Shown piece by piece: positions 1 through 6,440 of a DNA stretch of 11,100 bases (the stretch's first letter is position 1; the number at the start of each line of letters is the position of its first letter). Both the position numbers and the translations under genes were made by a program. Under the pieces are notes generated by a model. That model saw nothing but the letters and a program-made list of their open reading frames with translations. It did no database searches and was not told the origin of the DNA. The stretch is from a bacterium (GTDB lineage Bacteria > UBA9089 > CG2-30-40-21 > SBAY01): the NCBI GenBank assembly GCA_030018635.1, contig JASEHU010000047.1:1-11100 (forward strand), written 5' to 3'.

Positions 1-55
1 AATTTGCAATCTAAAATCGGCAATCGAAAATTCGTTTCTTGGATGAGAACTTTTG
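1..55. repeat. Intergenic A-rich micro-repeat, partial at window edge
   Basis: The gap downstream of the isocitrate dehydrogenase stop holds short units of the type CTAAAATCGG, CAATCGAAAATTC. They resemble the denser AAAATCC/AAAATCG array at 1092-1200. The 12-mer AAAATCGGCAAT (13-24) recurs at 7829-7840 inside another palindromic element. No gene is visible between the left edge and the stop codon at 73. The element is probably cut by the window edge, so its symmetry cannot be judged. Confidence 0.5.
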
Positions 56-72
56 GTTAATAGGTGCTATAA

Positions 73-1080
73 CTAACCGATTATTTTTTGAATGATAGCA
101 CGGGTTATTTCTGAGGTTTTTGCAGTGCCACCAAGGTCATAAGTAAGTGTTTTACCTTCTTTAATTACATCAGCAACCGCCTTGACTATTCTTTTACCTG
201 CCTCTTTTTCTCCCAGATGTTCCAGCATCATTGCCCCTGAGAGGATACAGGCACAAGGATTTACCTTATCCTGTCCTGCATATTTAGGTGCTGAGCCATG
301 CACTGGTTCAAAAACGGCTATTTCCTCACCAATATTAGCCGAAGGGGCTAATCCTAATCCTCCAATTAGTCCGGCACACAGGTCTGAAAGAACATCACCA
401 AAGAGATTGGTCGTTACCAGAACATCATATTCCTGTGGATTTTTAACTAACTGCATAGCCATATTATCAACGATTTTATCCTCAAAGGTTATTTGGGGAT
501 ATCCTTTTGCAATTTCGCGGGCTACTTGTAAAAATAAACCGCAGGTAACCTTTAAAATATTAGCTTTATGAATGCAGGTAACCTTTTTTCTATTATGGGA
601 TAGCGCATACTCAAAGGCAAATTTGACAATTCGCTCACTGCCTTTTCTTGAAATAACGCGAATACTTTCTCCAATCGTTTTATCCTGGTCAATGAAATGT
701 TCAATTCCAGAATATAATCCCTCTGTATTTTCTCTAATCATCACCAGGTCAATATTTTCATATTTAGTAGGACTACCTGGGAAAGAAACAGCCGGTCTAA
801 CACCCGCATATAGGTTTAATTCCTGCCTTAAGGCAACATTAACACTTCTAAATCCAAATCCTACCGGGGTAGTCAGAGGACCTTTTATCGCTACCTTGTT
901 TTTCCTGATTGAATCTAACACTAAAGCAGGTAAGGGTGTTTCTCCCTTTTCAACCGCTGACTCACCAGCTAATACCTTTTCAAATTCAATCTTAACCCCG
1001 GTGGCAGAAAGGACATCCACCATCGCCTCGGTGATTTCTGGTCCTATCCCATCTCCTGGAATTAAAGTTACTGTGTACAT
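73..1080 (-). CDS. icd: Isocitrate dehydrogenase (isocitrate/isopropylmalate dehydrogenase family)
   Basis: This enzyme oxidatively decarboxylates isocitrate to 2-oxoglutarate in the cytoplasm (TCA cycle and glutamate precursor supply). The 335-aa length fits the short bacterial/archaeal type. Visible motifs are N-terminal LIPGDGIGPE (6-15), the substrate loop with RSVNVALRQ (78-86, including the Ser/Asn/Arg seen in isocitrate-specific members), GVRP (93-96), RENTEGLYSG (116-125), a catalytic-lysine region HKANILK (171-177), the metal-binding FGDVLSD (227-233), and HGSAPKYAGQDKVNP (261-275). The RSVN loop favours isocitrate over isopropylmalate. Lys266, Tyr267 and Val273 match residues that contact the NADP 2'-phosphate in E. 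coli Icd, whereas eukaryotic NAD enzymes have Asp-Ile there. NADP use is therefore plausible but inferred. The start is supported by AAGGAGT six bases upstream. It lies about 120 bp downstream of pilT across a repeat, with no functional link to it. Confidence 0.93.
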   Translation of the reverse strand: MYTVTLIPGDGIGPEITEAMVDVLSATGVKIEFEKVLAGESAVEKGETPLPALVLDSIRKNKVAIKGPLTTPVGFGFRSVNVALRQELNLYAGVRPAVSFPGSPTKYENIDLVMIRENTEGLYSGIEHFIDQDKTIGESIRVISRKGSERIVKFAFEYALSHNRKKVTCIHKANILKVTCGLFLQVAREIAKGYPQITFEDKIVDNMAMQLVKNPQEYDVLVTTNLFGDVLSDLCAGLIGGLGLAPSANIGEEIAVFEPVHGSAPKYAGQDKVNPCACILSGAMMLEHLGEKEAGKRIVKAVADVIKEGKTLTYDLGGTAKTSEITRAIIQKIIG

Positions 1081-1091
1081 TTGATACTCCT

Positions 1092-1200
1092 TTTTCGATT
1101 TTGGATTGAAGAAATCGAAAATCCAAAATTCTTCTCAATCCAAAATCGAAAATCCTTCTCAAGCGAAAATCCAAAATCGAAAATCGAAAATCCAAAATTC
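1092..1200. repeat. AAAATCC/AAAATCG micro-repeat array between pilT and icd
   Basis: The gap is filled by near-tandem units of about 8-10 bases such as CGAAAATCCAAAATTC and CAAAATCGAAAATC, punctuated by TTCTCAA. A short opposite-orientation copy (CGATTTTGGATTG, about 1098-1110) makes the block partly palindromic. Translated in some frames it reads as runs of Ile-Leu-Asp-Phe-Arg, which creates spurious ORFs. It would be transcribed with pilT-icd read-through and could fold, but no terminator U-tract was found. Confidence 0.75.
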
Positions 1201-2313
1201 TTAATACTCCCCCATTCCCATTCCACCAATAACTATTCCACCGCCAGCCTGACCGCCTTTAAGGGCGAGTCTTAAATCATCAGGATAAGGTGTAGCCGAA
1301 AGTGCCTCTTCTATATTCACCAGACCAACATTAACAACCCTGGCAATGGCTTGATTTAAACTCTGCATCTGCCAATAAGTAGTAGAAGATTCAATTACCT
1401 TTCGGAGACCGGAGGTATTTCCTTTTTCAATCAAATCCTTTATCAAAGGTGAATTTATCATTACCTCTACTGCGGATATTCTACCTTTACCATCTTTTCT
1501 TTTAAGTAATCTTTGAGAGACTACACCAAGTAAGATTAAAGATAACTGAATTCTAATCTGTGTTTGTTGTGCCGGTGGATAGATGTCAATTATACGGTCA
1601 ATTGTTTGCGTAGCATCATTAGTATGTAAGGTGGAGAAGACTAAATGACCGGTTTCAGCCGCAGACAATGCCGTAGAAATAGTCTCCATATCACGCATCT
1701 CACCGATTAAAAGCACATCCGGGTCCTGACGAAGTGCCCGGCGTAATGCCTCTCTGAAACTTTTAGTATCAACCTCTAATTCTCGTTGGTCAATCGTGCT
1801 TTTCTCATCACGATGTAAAAATTCTATTGGGTCTTCTATCGTAATAATGTGACAATTACGATTTTTATTGATATAACCTACCAGCGCCGCTAATGTAGTA
1901 GATTTTCCACTTCCGGTAGGTCCTGTGACTAATACCAATCCCTGTGTCTTCTGACATAAGACATTCAAAACCGGGGGTAAGCCTAATTGGTCAACCGTTG
2001 GAATATCATAAGGGACGGCTCGAATGATACAACCTATGACACCCCGCTGTCTAAAGGCATTTACCCGGAAGCGGGCTACACCAGGCAGACTATATGAAAA
2101 ATCTATATCAAGATTCTCTACGAATTTCTTAATCTGGTCCTGATTCATCATACTATTGACTAAATTCATCACCTCTTCAGCACTAAGTTTGGGTAAATCA
2201 CTTGCCGTAAGTGTCCCGGCAATCCTGAAGATTGGTGGTCTGGCTACCTTTAAATATAAATCAGAGGCATGCTGGTCAGCTAACATTTTTAATAATTCTG
2301 GCATTTTTAACAT
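1201..2313 (-). CDS. pilT: Type IV pilus retraction ATPase PilT
   Basis: PilT is a hexameric cytoplasmic secretion-superfamily ATPase that depolymerises type IV pili, giving twitching motility, adhesion and DNA uptake. The 370-aa protein has the PAS-like N-terminal domain with HASDLYLK (15-22) and RVNAFRQRG (83-91). The core follows: Walker A GPTGSGKST (131-139), Asp box TIEDPIE (158-164), Walker B DPDVLLIGEMRD (197-208) and His box TGHLVFSTLHT (221-231). SPLIKDLIEKG (288-298) matches the region of the PilT AIRNLIRE-type motif. The tail is Gly/Met-rich and slightly longer than usual. The start at 2313 is chosen because GGAGG lies about 10 bases upstream; the internal Met4 would be too far away. 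No other pilus genes are in the window, so this is a detached pil gene. PilU is the main alternative, but the overall pattern fits PilT better. Confidence 0.95.
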   Translation of the reverse strand: MLKMPELLKMLADQHASDLYLKVARPPIFRIAGTLTASDLPKLSAEEVMNLVNSMMNQDQIKKFVENLDIDFSYSLPGVARFRVNAFRQRGVIGCIIRAVPYDIPTVDQLGLPPVLNVLCQKTQGLVLVTGPTGSGKSTTLAALVGYINKNRNCHIITIEDPIEFLHRDEKSTIDQRELEVDTKSFREALRRALRQDPDVLLIGEMRDMETISTALSAAETGHLVFSTLHTNDATQTIDRIIDIYPPAQQTQIRIQLSLILLGVVSQRLLKRKDGKGRISAVEVMINSPLIKDLIEKGNTSGLRKVIESSTTYWQMQSLNQAIARVVNVGLVNIEEALSATPYPDDLRLALKGGQAGGGIVIGGMGMGEY

Positions 2314-2337
2314 GGTTCTTTATCCTCCCTATTTTCT

Positions 2338-2376
2338 ATTTTGGATTTTAGATTTTGGGTTTTCAAAATCCAAAAT
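2338..2376. repeat. Small perfect hairpin of the AAAATCC family
   Basis: ATTTTGGATTTT (2338-2349) pairs perfectly with AAAATCCAAAAT (2365-2376) across a 15-base loop. It uses the same unit as the array at 1092-1200. It sits between the end of the broken DUF457 gene and the pilT ribosome binding site, so it would form in the pilT leader. It could act as a weak transcription attenuator or merely be a copy of the repeat family; no run of T follows that would make it a clear terminator. Confidence 0.65.
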
Positions 2377-2388
2377 TCAGAATTAATT

Positions 2389-2723
2389 TCATCCCCTCTT
2401 TTTTAATCCCCAAATTCTCCCTAACAACACCATCATAACTACAATTAACCCTATAGTAATTAAATCATATCCCATGCTAATCAAGCTCGGGATAGATATT
2501 GTTTTCCATAATGTCTGATGTTCATTACCATACCAAAGGGAAACAGATGATGATAAGTATTGCCAAACTTAATCCCTTCATTCGTCATACAAATAAAATC
2601 AATATCCGGTAGACTGGAAACGATTATACAATATAATATAAGTAACCAATTAATGGTATTTTTCTTTTTAGATAATAAATAAACATTTATTCCCGCTAAT
2701 GAATGACTAATCGGTGTTGACAT
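2389..2723 (-). pseudogene. Broken YdjM/DUF457-type inner-membrane metal-dependent hydrolase gene
   Basis: The intact first part (start 2723) encodes 80 aa beginning MSTPISHSLAG, then a hydrophobic helix (WLLILYCIIVSSLPDIDFI) and GNTYHH. This is the opening of the DUF457/YdjM membrane family, where an early SHSLAG-like His motif is followed by LPD(I/L)D and HHxxTHS. That frame stops at 2481. A second frame on the same strand then reads SLWYGNEHQTLWK, SIPSLISMGYDLITIG, a hydrophobic helix and a basic GLKKRG tail, stopping at 2389-2391, which looks like the family's C-terminus. N- and C-termini total only about 110 residues, against roughly 150-220 in the family, so the middle (including the expected THS motif) appears deleted and the frame lost near 2540-2560. 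Family assignment is from memory of motifs. The gene starts 18 bases after the upstream protease gene ends. Confidence 0.65.
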
Positions 2724-2741
2724 TATGTATTTCTTTTTTAA

Positions 2742-3758
2742 CTAACCTAAAATCTCTATTTTTCGCTTCCCAAAGTTAAGTAACATAATTGTATTTAGCT
2801 TTAGAAATAATCTTCTTCCTACTAAAGCACCACGAGATTCATTTATTTCCACAAATGGACTTATTCCCCAGTTTCGCACACAAACCACAGAAAAATTTGT
2901 TTTTTTAATCGTACCTTTATCTGGAACTATTCCAACAGAAAAATTTCTTATATAATACCAAAATTCTCTACCTAAGTGTTCACTTTTCATAGGAAGATCT
3001 CCAGAATAAGGTGAAGTAGTTACTCCTTCTGATATTAATCGACCCATATCTATATATATTTCTATAGCGCCTGTATCGAAGTCAGCAATAAAATTCTGGC
3101 TTTTAGTCAAACATGGCGAGTCCATTTGAATCGTTATAGTCGGATAATAATCATCTGGATAAACTGTTTTTGACCAACAAGAAGAGCCTTCTTCAATCAT
3201 CAAAATTCGAGGATTAACAAAAATAAATGGAAGTTTTCCTTCATTATCTCCGCAAAACTTTAATATATCGAGTTCATTAGGATATTGGTCGATGTCAGAT
3301 GAGTGAGTCTTTACCTCCCCATCAACTACTGTTATCCAAGCAGCATCCAACTCTTGAAATTTTTGTCTGAGCCAATCTCTATTCTCCCTCTCAAGGATGG
3401 ATCGAATCTCCATTTTCTCTTCTTCTGCAAGGACCTTACACCCTTCTAATTTCAGATTCTCGCCCACAAACCCACTCTTAAACTGAGTAGGTATAAATCG
3501 ACAGGATATCTTTCTAACTATTTCAGTATCAAGCGGAAAGTTAACAATTTCATTATTGGGTGCAAGATAGATAGATAAAAGGTACTCTTCCGAGGATCTA
3601 CATACTACTTCAAACACTGAGTGCTTATCGGAAGGCAATCTATTAAAGCAAGCCTCTAAGACCTCATAATCTAAAAAATGCCTTTCTTTTTCCAGGATTA
3701 ACCAATTCTCCTCCTTGAAATCTTTTAGCAACTTCTCTTTCTCAATTTTGCTCATCAT
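2742..3758 (-). CDS. Putative retropepsin-like aspartic protease with DUF5678-like middle domain
   Basis: No named family is certain. The 338-aa protein (start at 3758) has a charged N-terminal region, then a segment with AAWITVVDGEV (about 139-149) resembling the short DUF5678 fold (usually W(V/I)AVVDGEV). After that comes a C-terminal domain with hydrophobic residues before DTGA (228-231) and, near the end, ALVGRRLFLKLNTI followed by FGKRKIEI (about 311-336). DTGA plus a late hydrophobic-hydrophobic-Gly-Arg helix and a closing beta strand is the layout of single-domain retropepsin-like proteases, which work as dimers. There is no signal peptide, so a cytoplasmic location is inferred. The frame extends to a GTG at 3890, but that codon lies inside a palindromic repeat. 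ATG 3758 has GGAGGG at 3770-3775 and is preferred; a second ATG is at 3755. Neighbours are a Schlafen/AlbA_2 protein upstream and the DUF457 remnant 18 bases downstream. Confidence 0.6.
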   Translation of the reverse strand: MMSKIEKEKLLKDFKEENWLILEKERHFLDYEVLEACFNRLPSDKHSVFEVVCRSSEEYLLSIYLAPNNEIVNFPLDTEIVRKISCRFIPTQFKSGFVGENLKLEGCKVLAEEEKMEIRSILERENRDWLRQKFQELDAAWITVVDGEVKTHSSDIDQYPNELDILKFCGDNEGKLPFIFVNPRILMIEEGSSCWSKTVYPDDYYPTITIQMDSPCLTKSQNFIADFDTGAIEIYIDMGRLISEGVTTSPYSGDLPMKSEHLGREFWYYIRNFSVGIVPDKGTIKKTNFSVVCVRNWGISPFVEINESRGALVGRRLFLKLNTIMLLNFGKRKIEILG

Positions 3759-3887
3759 TTTTATTTTAACCCTCCAGTATTCATCTGGACTTTCGTGATT
3801 TTTAGTGGGTTGAAATCCCTTGAAAATATACGGGACAGCAATTATTGATAAGTTAAGGTTAAACCCTAATCTGCCAAAAATTATAAA

Positions 3888-3964
3888 CACGAAAACTTGA
3901 AATTTAAGAAAATACGAAAAGGAATATATCTTTTTTCGTGCTTTCGTCCTTTCGTGCTTTCGTG
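3888..3964. repeat. CACGAAAG palindromic micro-repeat element
   Basis: The 237-bp gap 3759-3995 holds one element flanked by CACGAAA (3888) and TTTCGTG (ending 3964). The right arm is a clean array of the 8-base unit (CTTTCGTG, CTTTCGTC, CTTTCGTG). The left arm carries degenerate copies in the opposite orientation (CACGAAAACTTGAAATTT). The whole can fold into an imperfect hairpin in the transcript between the AlbA_2 and protease genes. The remainder of the gap shows only the protease ribosome binding site at 3770-3775. Confidence 0.7.
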
Positions 3965-3995
3965 ATTCTATTGAATAAATTCACGAAACTCCAGT

Positions 3996-5363
3996 TCATC
4001 TATAATGCCACTTTTTATAATCATCCATTGAACGACCTTCTAATAGTTCAGTAGAACCAACTCGCCTTACATAAAATTGTTTTTCATCAAGATAATACCA
4101 TCTTTTTCCCTTTGGCACATCAATCAAGCAAAGATCTTTAGAATCCTTATATGTGTATTTTTGAGGTCTGACAATGATTGAGGCATCTTCGCCTATATGT
4201 GCCCGAATAAGATCTGTCAATCGTCGCACAAATCCATCCCAACCTGCAGGAGTATACTCATTATTTATCCCAAATATAATACGATCTTTTCCTTCAATCT
4301 CTGGAAGTCCACTTAAAAGATTATCTGGTTTTTTCAAAACATCACCATACTTTTCCTTCTCAATAAGACCAATAAGTATCTTACCACCTTCTGCATTTAA
4401 AAACCCAACAATTGACTTCAAAACCCCATCTTTTGCAGTCTTTTCATCTCGAAGGTCGACTGTATGGCTTTTATCTCGCAAATAGCGGTCGAGATTAAAA
4501 GACAAAGAAGATTTGATTTCAAACCTTTCGTCTTCTTCTCGCTGAATATAGGAGATAATATCATCTTCTGCGGAAATAGGAATAGATACCCCTATTTTAT
4601 CTTTTTCAATAGTATAGTCAGGGTCAGCAACTAAATAGGTATATGTTCGAACACAAAATACACCAGCCTCAGGAATTTTTTGAACAAGCATATTTAACTC
4701 ATTATATTTTTCGAATAATACCTTTCCTTTTAATAGGATCCATGCAAACCCATTACCAACATAGATTGATGGTTCAATAATTCCGTCAATTTCTATTAAA
4801 ATATTCTTCAGCTTTGATATAATGTTCTCTTCTACTAATTCGGGAGGAATATCTCCACCGCTAGGCGGTGGAATTACTATAAAGAACTTGATTCCCTTAT
4901 GAGAGCTGTAGTCTTTAATAATATGCTGTTCCTTTAGTTCATTTATTACAGATTGTTTGCCGCCACTCTCAGCTTCATTAACAGTACCCTCTAATAAACA
5001 ATCAATATTAGATGGAGATAAAATTTTATCATTGCCTTCCATCCACATCCAATGGAGTGGGTTTTTTTCTACAAAAAATGGAATTACTTTAGTACAACCA
5101 AGTATTTTCAGTCCATCTTGCAATTCTTTTGGAAAGTGGATAAGGGATTGAGAAGGGAGCCATACACGCAGTAACAAGTCATAGTGGCCATAAGTTTCGT
5201 ACAAACAATAAGAACATATCTTTTTCTTCTCTAAAAAGTCTAAAATTTGGTTGCGAACCTCTTTTTTTCTATATAATGGGAAAAATCCAAGTTGAAGATA
5301 AAGAAGAGATTGTCCAAACCTTTCATGTACATCATAGTGCCACAAATAATTAAATTTTTCCAT
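3996..5363 (-). CDS. Schlafen/AlbA_2-domain protein with novel N-terminal half
   Basis: The C-terminal half is a recognisable AlbA_2 (Schlafen-like, putative nucleic-acid-binding) domain: FEIKSSL (281-287), SIVGFLNAEGGKILIGL (317-333), then WDGFVRRLTDLI (375-386) and the closing FYVRRVGSTELLEGRSMDDY (430-449), typical of this family. The N-terminal ~250 residues are unusual. A segment with alternating strands and helix (YLQLGFFPLYRKKEVRNQIL, then YGHYDLLLRVWLP, 22-70) resembles the ferredoxin-like RAM/AsnC ligand-binding fold. A possible second copy runs from GIKFFIVIPPP to TYTYLVADPDY (157-250). Such folds are usually sensors, so a sensor plus nucleic-acid-binding effector is a reasonable inference, not a demonstrated role. 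ATG 5363 is the first possible start after an in-frame stop; GAGGGGG lies about 15 bases upstream, rather far. It is followed on the same strand by the protease gene after a 237-bp gap. Confidence 0.75.
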   Translation of the reverse strand: MEKFNYLWHYDVHERFGQSLLYLQLGFFPLYRKKEVRNQILDFLEKKKICSYCLYETYGHYDLLLRVWLPSQSLIHFPKELQDGLKILGCTKVIPFFVEKNPLHWMWMEGNDKILSPSNIDCLLEGTVNEAESGGKQSVINELKEQHIIKDYSSHKGIKFFIVIPPPSGGDIPPELVEENIISKLKNILIEIDGIIEPSIYVGNGFAWILLKGKVLFEKYNELNMLVQKIPEAGVFCVRTYTYLVADPDYTIEKDKIGVSIPISAEDDIISYIQREEDERFEIKSSLSFNLDRYLRDKSHTVDLRDEKTAKDGVLKSIVGFLNAEGGKILIGLIEKEKYGDVLKKPDNLLSGLPEIEGKDRIIFGINNEYTPAGWDGFVRRLTDLIRAHIGEDASIIVRPQKYTYKDSKDLCLIDVPKGKRWYYLDEKQFYVRRVGSTELLEGRSMDDYKKWHYR

Positions 5364-5460
5364 TTTTGCTATCTTTTACCCCCTCTTCAAATTTAAAATA
5401 ATCTGGTATTGAAACTGCCTTATCTTGAATTTGAATAGTTTTCATTGACTTGATATCCAT
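5350..5460 (-). CDS. Possible small ORF (36 aa) overlapping the AlbA_2 gene start
   Basis: In the 105-bp gap between the DJ-1-like gene and the AlbA_2 gene, ATG at 5460 opens a 36-codon frame: MDIKSMKTIQIQDKAV, then SIPDYFKFEEGVKDSKNGKI. It ends at TAA 5350, overlapping the AlbA_2 start by 14 bases in another frame. Such an overlap could couple translation, and the GAGGGGG that may serve the AlbA_2 gene lies within it. No good ribosome binding site precedes ATG 5460. I do not recognise the peptide. It may be a leader peptide, a remnant or chance. Confidence 0.25.
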   Translation of the reverse strand: MDIKSMKTIQIQDKAVSIPDYFKFEEGVKDSKNGKI

Positions 5461-5468
5461 TTCATTTT

Positions 5469-6077
5469 TTATTTAAGGAGTTTGACAATAGCTTGAGCGA
5501 ATTTTTCTGCCGCCTGCGGCCCATTTGCCGTAATAATATTCCCATCTATTTCTACCCCAGTGCCGGTATAACTTACCCCTTTTGCCTTTAATTTACCTGC
5601 CTCGCTGGCAAATACAGTTGCCTTTTTACCTTTCAAGACATTGGCATTAGCCAGTATTACCGGGGCAATACATATAGCGGCTAAAATCTTATTTTGAGCA
5701 ACTGTTTCTTGAGCGATATTATGGGCTGTTTTACTCTCCCAATACTCAACTGCACCACCACCTCCCACAAAACAAATCGCCTCATAATCTGCCACCTTAA
5801 CTTGTGTTATTAGAATATCCGGCTTAACCTTTGCCCCCAGCACCCCGCGACTTATCTCTAAAGAAGAAGCGGCAGTTACTACCTCAAGCCCCTGTGATTT
5901 AAAAATCCCCTGCGGGACTAAATACTCCTCATCCCTGAAATTAGAAGAGGCAATTATCATCAAGACCTTTTTACCTTTTAAATCCATAATTTCCACCTTT
6001 TCTTTTTTTACCGGTTGAGTTTCTTTAACACAGCCAATTAAACCTAAAATCAGCATAAATATACAAATTGGTTTCAT
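5469..6077 (-). CDS. DJ-1/PfpI family protein, predicted lipoprotein
   Basis: The 202-aa protein (start at 6077) begins MKPICIFMLILGLIGCVKE: a basic start, a hydrophobic core and a lipobox LIGC, predicting a lipid-anchored protein outside the cytoplasm. The remainder is a DJ-1/PfpI flavodoxin-like domain: KKVLMIIASSNFRDEEYLVP with the conserved Glu, VVTAAS, AICFVGGGGAVEYW, a nucleophile-elbow cysteine in LAAICIAPVILANANVL, and a closing ANGPQAAEKFAQAIVKLL. Family members include glyoxalase/deglycase-like, chaperone and protease-like proteins, so the exact activity cannot be told. Cytoplasmic location is usual for the family, making the lipobox notable. The longer frame from 6134 is rejected because its first codons overlap the promoter at 6103-6131. 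Met at 6077 has a GGGG-type site (TGGGGA) upstream. It is the first gene of the minus-strand block. Confidence 0.85.
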   Translation of the reverse strand: MKPICIFMLILGLIGCVKETQPVKKEKVEIMDLKGKKVLMIIASSNFRDEEYLVPQGIFKSQGLEVVTAASSLEISRGVLGAKVKPDILITQVKVADYEAICFVGGGGAVEYWESKTAHNIAQETVAQNKILAAICIAPVILANANVLKGKKATVFASEAGKLKAKGVSYTGTGVEIDGNIITANGPQAAEKFAQAIVKLLK

Positions 6078-6102
6078 CCTTAATGTTCCCCACTCATAAA
6101 CT

Positions 6103-6131
6103 ATAATACCACAAAATAAACTAAAAGTCAA
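6103..6131 (-). promoter_or_regulatory. Sigma70-like promoter for the DJ-1-like lipoprotein
   Basis: Read on the minus strand, TTGACT (6131-6126) and TATTAT (6108-6103) are separated by exactly 17 bases, each one mismatch from consensus. Transcription would start near 6095, about 20 bases before the ATG at 6077. No competing gene lies in this gap. Confidence 0.7.
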
Positions 6132-6274
6132 CATTTTTTATTTGAATTGTCATTTAAGAATTAAAAGTGCACAGTTTTAAAAGGATTTAGGATTAAAGAG
6201 TTTAATCTTTCCCCTTTTCCCTTACCTACAACTGAACAATTACAGATTTTTTGCAATAGGAATGCAAATTTGTC

Positions 6275-6304
6275 TTGACGGATAGATGGATATAATGCTA
6301 TGAT
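6275..6304 (+). promoter_or_regulatory. Sigma70-like promoter for the mutM-remnant/ackA block
   Basis: TTGACG (6275-6280) and TATGAT (6299-6304) are 18 bases apart, each one mismatch from consensus. A further TATAAT lies inside the spacer at 6291-6296 but is too close to pair with this -35. The predicted transcript would begin near 6312 and carry the palindromic element 6337-6422 in its leader. The 306-bp gap 6135-6440 otherwise holds the opposing promoter and AT-rich sequence with no gene. Confidence 0.55.
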
Positions 6305-6336
6305 AATATAATAGAGAGGGGCGGGAGAAGAAGTAA

Positions 6337-6422
6337 TCTCTCACAGAGGCACAAAGACGCAAAGAGAGAAAGACGCAAGGAGGGGAAAAACCATAAAATT
6401 TTCTTGGCGACTTTGCGAGAGA
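6337..6422. repeat. CACAGAGGCACAAAGACGC palindromic micro-repeat element
   Basis: This is an 86-bp element with imperfect terminal inverted repeats: TCTCTCACAGAGGCACAAAG at the left against CTTGGCGACTTTGCGAGAGA at the right (about 15 of 20 paired). Between them are further A-rich units (GACGCAAAG, AGAAAGACGCAAGG). This is a sequence type I know as a common intergenic repeat in environmental bacteria. It ends just upstream of the AGGAG site (6426-6430) that would serve the mutM remnant, so its hairpin would sit in the mRNA leader. Confidence 0.7.
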
Positions 6423-6440
6423 TATAGGAGAAAGCGATAT

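Noticed and set aside
182..1084. Two plus-strand frames opposite icd
   Set aside because: They are antisense shadows of a gene with full isocitrate dehydrogenase motifs; they show no recognisable domains.
992..1195. Minus-strand frame rich in Ile-Leu-Asp-Phe-Arg repeats
   Set aside because: It is the AAAATCC micro-repeat read as protein and then runs out of frame into icd; no family and no real start site.
3759..3890. 44-residue N-terminal extension of the protease from GTG 3890
   Set aside because: The GTG lies inside the CACGAAAG palindrome, whereas ATG 3758 has a GGAGGG site, so the extension is probably untranslated.
3888..3964. Possible CRISPR array in the CTTTCGTG units
   Set aside because: Units are 8 bases with no spacers of regular length and no cas genes; it is a simple palindromic repeat.
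6078..6134. Start of the DJ-1-like gene at 6134
   Set aside because: That region contains the -35 and -10 boxes at 6103-6131; the start at 6077 gives a proper lipoprotein signal peptide.
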